A DNA stretch of 41,104 nucleotides, taken from NCBI GenBank assembly GCA_023388355.1, contig JAEWGI010000042.1, positions 1 to 41,104 on the forward strand, written 5' to 3'. Below the pieces are notes generated by a model. The model was given only the letters and a program-made list of their open reading frames with translations. It made no database searches and had not been told where the DNA came from. The position numbers and the translations under genes are program-made. Position 1 is the stretch's first letter. Each line of letters opens with the position of its first letter. Shown one piece after another: positions 24,590 through 33,246 of the stretch. The stretch is from Pseudomonadota bacterium (lineage in GTDB: Bacteria; Pseudomonadota; Gammaproteobacteria; Xanthomonadales; Xanthomonadaceae).

Positions 24590-26689
24590 TCACGCCGCCG
24601 CATAGCGCGCGGCGCCTCCGATCCAGCGCTCCACCAGGCCGTCGGCGATCTCCGGCGACTGGCGCATCAGGGCATCGCCGATGCGATGGACTTCGGGCAG
24701 CAGGTCGGCGTCGCGGGCAAGGTCGGCGATGCGGAAATCGGCCAGGCCGGTCTGGCGGGTGCCGAGCAGTTCACCGGGGCCGCGCAGCTCGAGATCCTTC
24801 TCGGCGATGACGAAGCCATCGCTGGTCGCGCGCATGGTTTCCAGGCGCTGGCGCGCCATCTGCGACAGCGGCGACTGGTACAGGAGCACGCAGCTCGAAG
24901 CCTCGCTGCCCCGCCCCACCCGTCCGCGCAGCTGGTGCAGCTGCGACAGGCCCAGGCGTTCGGCGTTCTCGACGATCATCAGCGAGGCGTTGGGCACGTC
25001 CACGCCCACCTCGATCACGGTCGTGGCGACCAGCAGGTCGAGCTCGCCGCGCTTGAACGCCAGCATCGTCGCCTGCTTCTCGCCGGCCTTCAGGCGCCCG
25101 TGGACGAAGCCCACGCGCAGCTCCGGCAGCGACGCGGTGAGCTGCTCCCACGTGGTCTGCGCGGCTTGGGCGACCACCTCGTCGCTCTCGTCGATGATCG
25201 TGCACACCCAGTAGGCCTGGCGGCCTTCGGCGCAGGCGGCGCGGATGCGGTCGATCAGCTCCGGCCGGCGCCCGGCGCCAAGCACCACGGTCTGCACCGG
25301 CGCGCGCCCGGGCGGCAGTTCGTCGATCGCCGACAGGTCCAGGTCGGCATAGGCGGCCATGGCGAGGGTGCGCGGGATCGGCGTGGCGGTCATCACCAGC
25401 TGGTGCGGAACGACGCCCCCGGCCGCGCCCTTGTCGCGCAGCGCCAGCCGCTGGTGCACGCCGAAGCGGTGCTGCTCGTCGACGATGGCCAGGGCCAGGT
25501 CGTGGAAGGCCACGCCCTGCTGCATCAGCGCATGCGTGCCCACCACCAGCTGCGCGGCGCCGCTGGCGACGTCGGCCAGCACCTCGCGGCGCGCACGCCC
25601 CGACACCTTGCCCGCCAGCCAGGCCACGCGCAGGCCCAGCGGTTCGAGCCAGGCGCGCAGGTTGGCCAGGTGCTGTTCTGCCAGCAGTTCGGTCGGCGCC
25701 ATCAGCGCCGCCTGGCGGCCGCTGCCGATCGCCATCAGCGCCGCCATCGCCGCGACCACGGTCTTGCCGCTGCCGACGTCGCCCTGCACCAGGCGCAGCA
25801 TCGGCGAGGGCTTCGCGAGATCGGCGCGGATCTCGTCGAACACGCGCCGCTGCGCGCCGGTGAGCGCGAACGGCAGCGCGGCCAGCAGCGCGGCCACGCG
25901 CCCGCCGTCGTCGACCAGGGCGGGGGCAGCGTGCGCCTGCAGGGCGATGCGCTGGCGACGCAGGCTGAGGTGGTGCGCGAGCAGTTCCTCCAGCGCCAGT
26001 CGCCGCTGCGCCGGATGGGTGCCGGCCAACAGCGCGGCGACGTCGGCCTCGCGCGGCGGCCGGTGCAGGGTGAGCAGGGCCTCGCGCAGCGGCGGCAGGC
26101 CTTGCGCCAGGCAATGCGCCGGCAGCAGCTCCAGCTCCGGTCCCGGCGGCAGGTGTTCGAGCGCCTGCGCGACCAGGCGGCGCAGGGTCGCCGGGCCGAT
26201 GCCCTCGATCGCGGGATAGACCGGATCGAGCGCCTCGCCCAGTTCGCCGGACTCGTCCTCGCCGATCACCCGATAGCTCGGGTGCACGATCTCCAGCCCC
26301 TGCTGGCCCGGGCGCGGGCTGCCGTAGGCGCGCACGCGCGCACCGACCCGGAACTGGTTGACCTGCTGCGAACGGAAGTGGAAGAAGCGCAGCACCAGGG
26401 TGGCGCGCGAATCGTCGCCGATCGCCACCCGCAGCATCGGCCGGTAGCGGAAGCCGCGTTCGACCGCTTCCACCCTCCCCTCCACCTGCGCCGCCTGCCC
26501 GGGCTGGAGTTGCCGGATCGGCGTGATCCGGGTGCGGTCCTCGTACTGGCGCGGCAGGTGCAGCCACAGGTCCTGGACCGCGTGCAGGCCGCGCGCGGCG
26601 AGCTTCTCCGCCATTGCCCGGCCGACGCCGGGCAGCGCGGTCAGGGCGAGGTCACCGTTGGCGGCCAGCGCGGGAACCGGCTTGCCCAT
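24590..26689 (-). CDS. recG: ATP-dependent DNA helicase RecG
   Basis: A 699-residue branch-migration and fork-reversal helicase. The N-terminal wedge/OB region (~1-180: LWLHLPRQYEDRTRITP, VEGRVEAVERGFR) is followed by the helicase core with Walker A GDVGSGKT, DEQHRFG (motif II), MTATPIPRTLAM (motif III), STTVIEVGVDVPNA-like motif V and QLRGRVGR (motif VI), and a C-terminal RecG-specific region (FRIADLARDADLL). Length is normal (E. coli 693). The ATG at 26689 lies 12 bp after ridA. The order gmk-rpoZ-spoT-...-recG matches that of E. coli, with ridA in place of trmH. Confidence 0.98.
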   Translation of the reverse strand: MGKPVPALAANGDLALTALPGVGRAMAEKLAARGLHAVQDLWLHLPRQYEDRTRITPIRQLQPGQAAQVEGRVEAVERGFRYRPMLRVAIGDDSRATLVLRFFHFRSQQVNQFRVGARVRAYGSPRPGQQGLEIVHPSYRVIGEDESGELGEALDPVYPAIEGIGPATLRRLVAQALEHLPPGPELELLPAHCLAQGLPPLREALLTLHRPPREADVAALLAGTHPAQRRLALEELLAHHLSLRRQRIALQAHAAPALVDDGGRVAALLAALPFALTGAQRRVFDEIRADLAKPSPMLRLVQGDVGSGKTVVAAMAALMAIGSGRQAALMAPTELLAEQHLANLRAWLEPLGLRVAWLAGKVSGRARREVLADVASGAAQLVVGTHALMQQGVAFHDLALAIVDEQHRFGVHQRLALRDKGAAGGVVPHQLVMTATPIPRTLAMAAYADLDLSAIDELPPGRAPVQTVVLGAGRRPELIDRIRAACAEGRQAYWVCTIIDESDEVVAQAAQTTWEQLTASLPELRVGFVHGRLKAGEKQATMLAFKRGELDLLVATTVIEVGVDVPNASLMIVENAERLGLSQLHQLRGRVGRGSEASSCVLLYQSPLSQMARQRLETMRATSDGFVIAEKDLELRGPGELLGTRQTGLADFRIADLARDADLLPEVHRIGDALMRQSPEIADGLVERWIGGAARYAAA

Positions 26690-26701
26690 GCGCGGCGGGG
26701 T

Positions 26702-27085
26702 TCAGCCCAGCACCATCACCGCGTCGACCTCGAACAGCACGCCCTTGGGCAGCGCCGACACCTCGATGGTCGAGCGCGCGGGATACGGCGCCTCGAAGTA
26801 GTCGGCCATCACCGCGTTGACCGCGGCGAACTGCGACAGGTCGGTCAGGTACAGGCCCACGCGCGCGACGTCGGCCAGCGTGCCGCCCGCGGCCGCGACC
26901 ACCGCCGCAAGATTGTCGAATGCGCGCCGCGCCTGCGCCTCGATGCCGCCGGCGACCACCTCGCCGGTGGCCGGATCGAGCGGGATCTGGCCGGACAGGA
27001 ACACCGTGCCGCCGGCGCGCGTGGCCTGGGAGTACGGGCCGATCGCGGCGGGCGCGTGTTCGGTCTGGATCGGGGTGCGGGGCAT
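26702..27085 (-). CDS. ridA: RidA family reactive enamine/imine deaminase
   Basis: A 127-residue RidA (YjgF) protein that hydrolyses 2-aminoacrylate and related enamines formed by PLP enzymes. It has IGPYSQATRAGGTVFLSGQIPLDP, ARRAFDNLAAVV and the active-site PARSTIEVSALPKG with the conserved Arg that binds the substrate carboxylate. GGAGA lies 6 nt before the ATG at 27085. It is followed closely by recG (12 bp), so the two probably share a transcript; a 261-bp repeat-filled gap separates it from spoT. Confidence 0.96.
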   Translation of the reverse strand: MPRTPIQTEHAPAAIGPYSQATRAGGTVFLSGQIPLDPATGEVVAGGIEAQARRAFDNLAAVVAAAGGTLADVARVGLYLTDLSQFAAVNAVMADYFEAPYPARSTIEVSALPKGVLFEVDAVMVLG

Positions 27086-27133
27086 TGCGCGTCTCCGTTC
27101 GGGATGCAGGCGATTATAGGCTGCCGCCCTGCT

Positions 27134-27305
27134 CCTTCCCCCGCGCGCGGGGAAGGTTGGGATGGGGCGCGCGCCGCGGGCGCGCGTGGGTGGCGCGGCG
27201 ACCTGCTGCCCCCACCCCGACCCTCCCCCGCACGCGGGGGAGGGAGGCGACAACCACGCGATGAACGGATCGGCCGAGCAACCCTCCCCCGCAGGCGGCG
27301 GAGGG
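27134..27305. repeat. CCCTCCCC/GGGGAGGG palindrome cluster
   Basis: Three palindromic arms occur in the spoT-ridA gap: 27134-27156 (CCTTCCCC...GGGGAAGG), 27221-27244 (CCCTCCCCCGCACGCGGGGGAGGG core) and a degraded one at 27282-27305. The sequences next to the arms (GGTTGGGATGGGG and CCACCCCGACCC) match those in the 12293-12412 element, so it belongs to the same family. Confidence 0.65.
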
Positions 27306-27346
27306 AGCAGCCCTCTTGTCACGAACGAACGTCCCGCCAGGCCAGC

Positions 27347-29521
27347 CTAGAACCGCTGCACGCCGTGCACCACCGCCAGCCGGCGCGTGCGCCTGATGAC
27401 GTCGGCGAGGTGGACGCGGTTGCGCACCTCGATCGAGAAGCGGATCACGGCGATGTTGGCATCGCGCTCGAGGTACTCGACGCCCTCGATGTTGGAGTCG
27501 GCCTTGGCGATCGCCGCCGCCACCTCGGCCAGCGAGCCGGGCCTGTTCTCGGTTTCGATGATGAGCGCGACCGGGTAGTCGCCGGTCACCTCGCGATCCC
27601 AGCCAATCGCGACCCAACGGTCGGGCGACTTGCGGTAGTCGGCCAGGTTCGGGCAGTCCATGCGGTGGACCACGATGCCCTTGCCGGTGGTGTGGTAGCC
27701 CATGATCTCGTCGCCGGGAATCGGCATGCAGCAGTTGGCGAAGCTGATCACGCCGCGCTCGTGCCCGGTGATCAGGATCCGCTCGCCGTGGCGCCGCACC
27801 GGTTCGGTCCCGCGCGCCTCGGGAGCGGCGGGCTCCTTCTGCGCCAGCGCCAGCGCCACCTGGACCGGCATGCGGTTGCCGAGCGCGATGTCGGCCAGCA
27901 GCTCCTCCAGACGCGGGTAGCGCAGCTCGGCCAGGAAGGCGTCCAGGCGCGCCTGCGGCAGGCGGTCGAGCGAGGTGCCCAGGTCCTCCAGCGCGCGGTC
28001 GATCATGCGGTGGCCGAGGGTCACCGCATCCTCGTGCTCGAGCTGCTTGAGCTGGGCGCGGATCGCGGTGCGCGCCTTGCCGGTCACCACCACCTCCAGC
28101 CATTGCGGCTTGGGCAGCGAGGACTTGGCGGTCACCACCTCCACCGACTGCCCGCTCACCAGCTTGGTGCGCAATGGCACCAGCTTGCGGTCCACGCGCG
28201 CGGCCACCGCGGTATTGCCCACGTCGGTGTGCACGGCGTAGGCGAAATCGAGCGCGGTGGAGTTGCGCGGCAGCGACAGGATGTCGCCCTTGGGCGTGAA
28301 CAGGTAGACCTCGTCGGGGAACAGGTCGACCTTGACGTTCTCCAGGAACTCCAGCGACGAACCGGTGGCGCGCTGCGATTCGAGCAGGTTGGCGATCCAC
28401 GAGTGCGCGCGCGCCTGCGCGCCGCTGGGCGCCATGCCGTGCTTGTATGCCCAGTGCGCGGCGATCCCGCGCTCGGCGATCAGGTCCATCTCCTCGGTCC
28501 GGATCTGGACCTCGATCGGCGAGCCGTAGGGCCCGAACAGCACCGTGTGCAGCGACTGGTAACCGTTGGCCTTGGGGATCGCGATGAAGTCGCGGAAGCG
28601 CCCGTCCAGCGGCTTGTACACCGAGTGCGCGACGCCGAGCGCGTGGTAGCAGTCGGCCACCGACTGCAGCACGATGCGGAAGCCGAACACGTCCATCACC
28701 TGGGCGAAGGTCTTTCCCTCGCTGCGCATCTTGTTGTAGATGCTCCAGGGCGATTTCACCCGACTCACCAGCCGGTACTGCAGGCCTTCGTTGGTCAGCC
28801 GCTGGGCGAGCTGGGCCTCGATCTTGGCCATCGCCTCGCGCCGCACCATCGGCTGGCTGCGGATGTGCTTCTCGAGGATCAGGTGGCGCAGCGGATGCAG
28901 GGCGTGGAAGCCGCGGTCGGCCAGCTCGGCCTTGATCAGGTTCATGCCCAGGCGCTGGGCGATCGGCGCGTAGATTTCCAGCGTTTCGTGCGCGATGCGC
29001 TCGCGGGTAGGCCCGGGCTGGGCGCCGAGGGTGCGCATGTTGTGCAGCCGGTCGCCGAGCTTGATCAGGATCACGCGCAGGTCGCGCGCCATCGCCAGCA
29101 TCATCTTGCGGAAGCTTTCGGCCGCCGCTTCCTGGCGGCTGCTGAAGCTCAGCTTGTCGAGCTTGGTGACGCCGTCGACCAGCTCGGCCACGGTCTCGCC
29201 GAATTCCTCGGCCAGCTGCGCACGGGTGAGCGGCGTGTCCTCGATGGTGTCGTGCAGGATCGCAGCGACCAGGGTTTCGACATCCACCTTCTGCTCGGCC
29301 AGCATCCGCGCCACGGCCACCGGATGGGTGATGTAGGGCTCGCCGGACTTGCGCGTCTGCCCGGCGTGCGCGGCCGCGCCCACCGCCCAGGCCCGCCGCA
29401 GCACGGCGCGCTGGTCTTCGGGCAGGTAGGACGCCGCCTGCTCGAACTCGCGCACGTAATCCGGCACGTCGGCATCGGCGACGGACACGGGCTGGATCAG
29501 GACGGGCGCAGCGGGGGTCAT
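27347..29521 (-). CDS. spoT: Bifunctional (p)ppGpp synthetase/hydrolase SpoT
   Basis: A 724-residue long RSH protein controlling the stringent response. The hydrolase HD domain is intact (HAGQTRKSGEPYITHPVAVA, AAILHDTIEDT). The synthetase domain has SRVKSPWSIYNKM, VFGFRIV and IPKANGYQSLHT; the charged motif before it reads RFRD, the RxKD-like form of SpoT/Rel proteins and not the ExDD of RelA. TGS (PKGDILSLPRNSTALDFAYAVHT) and a C-terminal ACT domain follow. The ATG at 29521 matches the family N-terminus. A terminator after rpoZ (29668-29687) suggests it relies on read-through or its own promoter. The window also holds ppnN, gmk and other enzymes that ppGpp is known to affect in E. coli. Confidence 0.97.
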   Translation of the reverse strand: MTPAAPVLIQPVSVADADVPDYVREFEQAASYLPEDQRAVLRRAWAVGAAAHAGQTRKSGEPYITHPVAVARMLAEQKVDVETLVAAILHDTIEDTPLTRAQLAEEFGETVAELVDGVTKLDKLSFSSRQEAAAESFRKMMLAMARDLRVILIKLGDRLHNMRTLGAQPGPTRERIAHETLEIYAPIAQRLGMNLIKAELADRGFHALHPLRHLILEKHIRSQPMVRREAMAKIEAQLAQRLTNEGLQYRLVSRVKSPWSIYNKMRSEGKTFAQVMDVFGFRIVLQSVADCYHALGVAHSVYKPLDGRFRDFIAIPKANGYQSLHTVLFGPYGSPIEVQIRTEEMDLIAERGIAAHWAYKHGMAPSGAQARAHSWIANLLESQRATGSSLEFLENVKVDLFPDEVYLFTPKGDILSLPRNSTALDFAYAVHTDVGNTAVAARVDRKLVPLRTKLVSGQSVEVVTAKSSLPKPQWLEVVVTGKARTAIRAQLKQLEHEDAVTLGHRMIDRALEDLGTSLDRLPQARLDAFLAELRYPRLEELLADIALGNRMPVQVALALAQKEPAAPEARGTEPVRRHGERILITGHERGVISFANCCMPIPGDEIMGYHTTGKGIVVHRMDCPNLADYRKSPDRWVAIGWDREVTGDYPVALIIETENRPGSLAEVAAAIAKADSNIEGVEYLERDANIAVIRFSIEVRNRVHLADVIRRTRRLAVVHGVQRF

Positions 29522-29667
29522 CCCGGGAGCCTAAAGGGAAGGCGCGGAATAGGGAATCGGGGGCGGGCGCCGGGATTCGGGAACGGGATCGGGCGTCCGG
29601 AAATCGGCCGCCCGCTGCGGTGAAAACCGCGCCGCCGGAGGCCGCACGGCATCGTCCGGAACGCAAA

Positions 29668-29687
29668 GGCCCCGCGCAAGCGGGGCC
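29668..29687 (-). terminator. Terminator between rpoZ and spoT
   Basis: An 8-bp stem GGCCCCGC/GCGGGGCC (29668-29675 with 29680-29687) with a 4-nt loop is followed on the minus strand by TTTGCGTT. It lies 66 bp after the rpoZ stop. G-run repeat remnants (GGGAATC, GGGATTC, GGGAAC) fill the rest of the gap towards spoT (about 29545-29600). Confidence 0.7.
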
Positions 29688-29753
29688 CTCGAAACGTTGC
29701 AGGTGGATCCGGAAGCCAGCAATCCGCTGTTCCGGAATCCCCAGTCCCGGCCC

Positions 29754-30056
29754 TTACAGGTCGTCGCCCTTCATGTCCTCGTCGCCGGCCACGACTTCGG
29801 CGGCGGCCCATTCCAGGGCTTCGCGCTCCTTGCGCTCGCGCTCGGCCTTGTCGACCGCGTCGATGTAGGGCTGGTCGATGCGGCGGGCGGCGATCTCGCG
29901 CAGCGCCAGCACCGTCGGCTTGTCCTGCGCCTCGGAGTTGTCGATCTGCGGATCGACGCCGTTGGCGAGCTGGCGCGCGCGCTTGGCGGCCATCATGACG
30001 AGTTCGAAGCGGTTGTCGACCACTTCCAGGCAATCTTCAACGGTGATGCGGGCCAT
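29754..30056 (-). CDS. rpoZ: DNA-directed RNA polymerase omega subunit
   Basis: The 100-residue omega subunit, which assists beta' folding and forms part of the ppGpp site 1 on RNA polymerase. It has [41 protein letters not shown] and an acidic C-terminal tail. The ATG at 30056 is preceded by GGGAGACC; the in-frame ATG at 30110 would lie upstream of the predicted transcription start. It is encoded just before spoT, as in E. coli, and has its own promoter at 30109-30136. Confidence 0.97.
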   Translation of the reverse strand: MARITVEDCLEVVDNRFELVMMAAKRARQLANGVDPQIDNSEAQDKPTVLALREIAARRIDQPYIDAVDKAERERKEREALEWAAAEVVAGDEDMKGDDL

Positions 30057-30108
30057 AGGTCTCCCGGCGGCCGGCGGGCCGTCGATCAGGATGGATGCAG
30101 GACCGGCC

Positions 30109-30136
30109 ATTTTACGGGCGCAGCGTGGAAATGCAA
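30109..30136 (-). promoter_or_regulatory. Sigma-70-type promoter of rpoZ
   Basis: On the minus strand TTGCAT (30131-30136) and TAAAAT (30109-30114) are separated by 16 bp. The predicted start near 30102 gives a ~46-nt leader before the rpoZ ATG. The stretch is clearly AT-richer than its surroundings. Confidence 0.6.
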
Positions 30137-30227
30137 GGCACGCCCATGAAAATCAATCATTTACGGCGTCGCTGGCCCGCATACCCCCCGCTCCGGGAGC
30201 CTGCGCAGGCCCGTCAGGGGCGCGCCC

Positions 30228-30968
30228 TCAATCCCCGGCGAGCAGCGCCTCGAGCAGTGCCGCGTGCCGCAGCAGCTGCTGCTGGCGGCGCAGGCGGCTG
30301 GCGGTGAAGATCGCGCACATCTCCTCGACCGCGGTCTCGAACACCTCGTTGACGATCAGGAAATCGAACTCGGCGTGGTGCGACATCTCGCCCCGCGCGT
30401 TGGCCATGCGCCGGGCGATGACCTCCTCGCTGTCCTGGCCGCGCCTGCGCATGCGCTCCTCCAGCGCCGCGCGCGATGGCGGCAGGATGAAGATCCCCAC
30501 CGCCTCCGGCACCCGCGCCTTGACCTGCTGCGCGCCCTGCCAGTCGATCTCCAGCAGCACGTCGCGCCCCGCCGCCAGCTGCGGCTCCACCGACTGCCGC
30601 GCGGTGCCCTTCCAGTCGCCGTGCACCTGCGCGTACTCGAAGAAATCGCCGGCCGCGATCATCGCCTTGAACTCGTCCGCTGCGACGAAGTGGTAGTGCT
30701 CGGCGTGGCGCTCGCCCGGCCGCGGCGAGCGCGAGGTAAACGACACCGACAGGCAGATGTTGCTGTCCCGCTTCAGGCAGGCATTGACGATGCTCGACTT
30801 CCCGGCGCCGGAGGGGGCCGCGACGATGAAGAGGGTGCCGGGAAGGCGGGGATTGGGGATTGGGGATTGGGGATTGGGCAAAACGGCGTCCCGACTGTCA
30901 CTGGCGACTATCGTACCGCCTCGCTTTTCCCGATTCCCCATTCCCGACTCCCGAATCCCGGCTCTCAC
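30228..30968 (-). CDS. gmk: Guanylate kinase, N-terminus extended by repeat DNA
   Basis: The core (GTLFIVAAPSGAGKSSIVNACL onward, ~200 residues) is a standard guanylate kinase that phosphorylates GMP to GDP: P-loop APSGAGKSS, SFTSRSPRPGE, YHFVAADEF and LLEIDWQGAQQV. Family members usually start only a few residues before GTL. Here no ATG lies close; the in-frame ATGs are at 30968 (246 aa, overlapping the yicC stop as ATGA) and 30941, with a TTG at 30881. The extra ~44 residues, including PNPQSPIPNPRLP, are translated from a G-rich repeat element (30848-30960). The start is therefore uncertain; 30968 is given because of the ATGA coupling to yicC. Confidence 0.93.
   Translation of the reverse strand: MRAGIRESGMGNREKRGGTIVASDSRDAVLPNPQSPIPNPRLPGTLFIVAAPSGAGKSSIVNACLKRDSNICLSVSFTSRSPRPGERHAEHYHFVAADEFKAMIAAGDFFEYAQVHGDWKGTARQSVEPQLAAGRDVLLEIDWQGAQQVKARVPEAVGIFILPPSRAALEERMRRRGQDSEEVIARRMANARGEMSHHAEFDFLIVNEVFETAVEEMCAIFTASRLRRQQQLLRHAALLEALLAGD
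30848..30960. repeat. GGGGATT heptamer repeat element (potential G-quadruplex) in the gmk start region
   Basis: Five G-runs at a 7-nt period (30848-30851, 30855-30858, 30862-30865, 30869-30872, 30876-30878) are separated by ATT. About 50 bp further on are opposing C-run heptamers (GATTCCC, CATTCCC, GACTCCC, GAATCCC at ~30930-30960). The whole can form a G-quadruplex on the plus strand, or a long imperfect hairpin. G-rich GGGNATC-like heptamer repeats are known to be enriched in Xanthomonas and to fold into quadruplexes. It occupies the boundary of yicC and gmk. Confidence 0.75.
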
Positions 30969-31828
30969 TCAATGTTCTGCACCTGCTCGCGGATCTGGTC
31001 GATCAGCACCTTCAGCTCGACCGCGGCGTTGCTGGTGCGCGCATCGACCGACTTGCTTCCGAGCGTGTTGGCCTCGCGGTTGAACTCCTGCAGGAGGAAG
31101 TCCAGGCGCCGGCCCACGGGCTGTTTCTGGCGGAACACGCGGCGGATCTCGTCGACGTGGCTGGAGAGGCGGTCGAGCTCCTCGTCGACGTCGAGCTTCT
31201 GCAGCGACAGCACCAGTTCCTGCTCGACCCGCGCCGGATCGGCGGACTGGGCGAGGTCGGCCAGGCGCGCGGTGAGCTTGGCGCGCTGGCCCTCGCGGAT
31301 CAGGGGCACCAGGCCGCGCACTTCTCCCGCGATGCGCTCGATGCCGTCGACGCGCTCGAGGATCGCGGCCACCAGCTTGCCGCCCTCGCGCTCGCGGCCG
31401 GCGACGAAATCGTCGAGCACGGCGTCGAGCAGGGCCAGCGCCTGCGCCTGCAGCTCGGCCGGATCGCCCGCCTTCGACTGCAGGACGCCTGGAAACTGCA
31501 GCAGTTCGACCAGGCCCACGCGCAGTTCCGGGAAGTGGCCGCGCAGCTCGCCGGCCAGTTCGCCCAGCCGCTGCACCAGCGTCTCGTCCAGCTGCAGCGA
31601 CACCGAGCCGTCGCCCGGGCGCAGACGCAGGCTCAGGTCGAGCTTGCCGCGCGACACGCGCGCGGCCACCCGCTCGCGCAGGGCCGGCTCCAGCGCGCGC
31701 AGCTCGTCGGGCAGGCGCGTGCCCAGCTCAAGGAAACGATGGTTGACCGCGCGCAGTTCGCAGCCCAGCGTGCCCCATGGCGTGCTGCGCTCGCCGGAGG
31801 CATAGGCGGTCATGCTGCGGATCGGCAT
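30965..31828 (-). CDS. yicC: YicC family endoribonuclease
   Basis: A 287-residue YicC protein, the same length as in E. coli. The N-terminal YicC-like domain (MPIRSMTAYASGE, LRAVNHRFLELGTRLPDEL) is followed by the C-terminal DUF1732 part (LDFLLQEFNREANTLGSKS, VELKVLIDQIREQVQNIE). E. coli YicC has been reported to be an endoribonuclease acting on small RNAs such as RyhB. Its stop overlaps the upstream-most gmk ATG. It is divergent from rph across a 79-bp spacer (31829-31907), a pairing also known from E. coli, where yicC neighbours rph. Confidence 0.95.
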   Translation of the reverse strand: MPIRSMTAYASGERSTPWGTLGCELRAVNHRFLELGTRLPDELRALEPALRERVAARVSRGKLDLSLRLRPGDGSVSLQLDETLVQRLGELAGELRGHFPELRVGLVELLQFPGVLQSKAGDPAELQAQALALLDAVLDDFVAGREREGGKLVAAILERVDGIERIAGEVRGLVPLIREGQRAKLTARLADLAQSADPARVEQELVLSLQKLDVDEELDRLSSHVDEIRRVFRQKQPVGRRLDFLLQEFNREANTLGSKSVDARTSNAAVELKVLIDQIREQVQNIE

Positions 31829-31907
31829 CGCGGGTCCCTTGGCCGCCGGGTCGCCGGCGAGGCGCCAATGGTAATCTGGCGTCCCATTTTTTGCCGGAAC
31901 TCGTGCA

Positions 31908-32633
31908 ATGAGCATTGCCCGCCCCAGCGGCCGCGCGCCCGACCAGCTGCGCGAGGTCCGCATCGAGCGCGGGTTCACGCGTCATGCCGAAGGTTCGGTC
32001 CTGGTCTGTTTCGGTGAGACCCGGGTGCTGTGTACCGCCAGCATCGAGAATCGCGTGCCCGCGTTCCTGCGCGGCAAGGGCGAGGGCTGGGTGACGGCCG
32101 AGTACGGCATGCTGCCGCGCGCCACGCACACCCGCAGCGACCGCGAGGCCGCCCGTGGCAAGCAGGGCGGACGCACGCTGGAAATCCAGCGCCTGATCGG
32201 ACGCTCGCTGCGCGCCTGCGTCGACCGCACCGCGCTTGGCGAGCGCACCATCACCCTGGACTGCGACGTGCTGCAGGCCGATGGCGGCACCCGCACCGCC
32301 GCGATCACCGGCGCCTACGTCGCGCTGGTGGACGCGGTGCGCTGGCTGCACAAGCGACGCGATATCGCTCGCGATCCGGTGTTCGGCGCGGTGGCGGCGG
32401 TGTCGGTCGGCGTCTACCGCGGCGTGCCGGTGCTGGACCTGGACTACGCCGAGGACAGCGACTGCGACACCGACATGAACGTGGTGATGAACGACGGCGG
32501 CGGCTTCATCGAGCTCCAGGGCACGGCCGAGGGCCATGCCTTCCGCCGCGAGGAGCTCGACGCCCTGCTGGGCCTGGCCGAGCGCGGCATCGGCGAACTG
32601 CTGGCGGCGCAGCAGGCGGCGCTGGCGCGGTGA
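31908..32633 (+). CDS. rph: Ribonuclease PH
   Basis: A 241-residue phosphorolytic 3'-5' exoribonuclease that trims tRNA 3' ends. Motifs include [73 protein letters not shown] and [15 protein letters not shown]. Full length and no frameshift (unlike E. coli K-12). First gene of rph-rdgB-hemW: its TGA overlaps the rdgB GTG. A TAATCT hexamer at 31872-31877 in the spacer to yicC is a possible -10. Confidence 0.97.
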   Translation: MSIARPSGRAPDQLREVRIERGFTRHAEGSVLVCFGETRVLCTASIENRVPAFLRGKGEGWVTAEYGMLPRATHTRSDREAARGKQGGRTLEIQRLIGRSLRACVDRTALGERTITLDCDVLQADGGTRTAAITGAYVALVDAVRWLHKRRDIARDPVFGAVAAVSVGVYRGVPVLDLDYAEDSDCDTDMNVVMNDGGGFIELQGTAEGHAFRREELDALLGLAERGIGELLAAQQAALAR

Positions 32634-33238
32634 GCACGGCCGCGCGGCCGCTGGTGCTGGCTTCCAGCAACGCCGGCAAGCTTGAGGAATTCCGCGCCCT
32701 GCTCGCGGCCGACGGCTTCGAGGTGCGCGCGCAGACCGCGTTCGGCGTCGCCGACGCCGACGAGACCGGCCTGAGCTTCATCGAGAACGCCATCCTCAAG
32801 GCCCGCCACGCCTGTCGCGCCACCGGCCTGCCGGCGCTGGCCGACGACTCGGGGCTCTGCGTCGACGCACTCGACGGCGCGCCCGGCCTGTACTCGGCCC
32901 GCTACGCCGGCGGCCACGGCGACGCCGACCGCAACATCGAACGCCTGCTGCACGAGCTGGCCGCGGTGCCGGACGAGCGCCGCGGCGCCCATTTCGTCTG
33001 CGCGCTGGCGCTGCTGCGGCACGCGGAGGATCCGCGGCCGATCATCGTCGAAGGGCGCTGGGACGGCATGATCCTGCGCGAACGCCGCGGCAGCGGCGGC
33101 CACGGCTACGACCCGGTGTTCCTGGACCCCGCGCAGGGCCGGACCGCGGCGGAGATGCCGGCCGGGCTCAAGAACAGGCTCAGTCATCGCGGACAGGCGA
33201 TGGGGTTGCTGCGGGCGCGGCTTGAAGCCAGCTGGTAG
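32630..33238 (+). CDS. rdgB: dITP/XTP pyrophosphatase RdgB (HAM1 family)
   Basis: A 202-residue house-cleaning nucleotidase that hydrolyses dITP, ITP and XTP to monophosphates. It has [47 protein letters not shown] and GGHGYDPVF. The GTG at 32630 overlaps the rph stop codon (GTGA); no ATG lies before the conserved N-terminus. The stop is 8 bp before hemW, so rph-rdgB-hemW form one operon, an arrangement frequent in gammaproteobacteria. Confidence 0.96.
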   Translation: MSTAARPLVLASSNAGKLEEFRALLAADGFEVRAQTAFGVADADETGLSFIENAILKARHACRATGLPALADDSGLCVDALDGAPGLYSARYAGGHGDADRNIERLLHELAAVPDERRGAHFVCALALLRHAEDPRPIIVEGRWDGMILRERRGSGGHGYDPVFLDPAQGRTAAEMPAGLKNRLSHRGQAMGLLRARLEASW

Positions 33239-33246
33239 CCGGTGGA

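Noticed and set aside
23645..29623. Very long plus-strand open frame (about 1990 codons) antisense to the nucleoside hydrolase, recG, ridA and spoT
   Set aside because: It is the shadow of GC-rich genes on the other strand: the product is His/Arg/Gln-rich, matches no family, and crosses four well-supported genes and their intergenic repeats.
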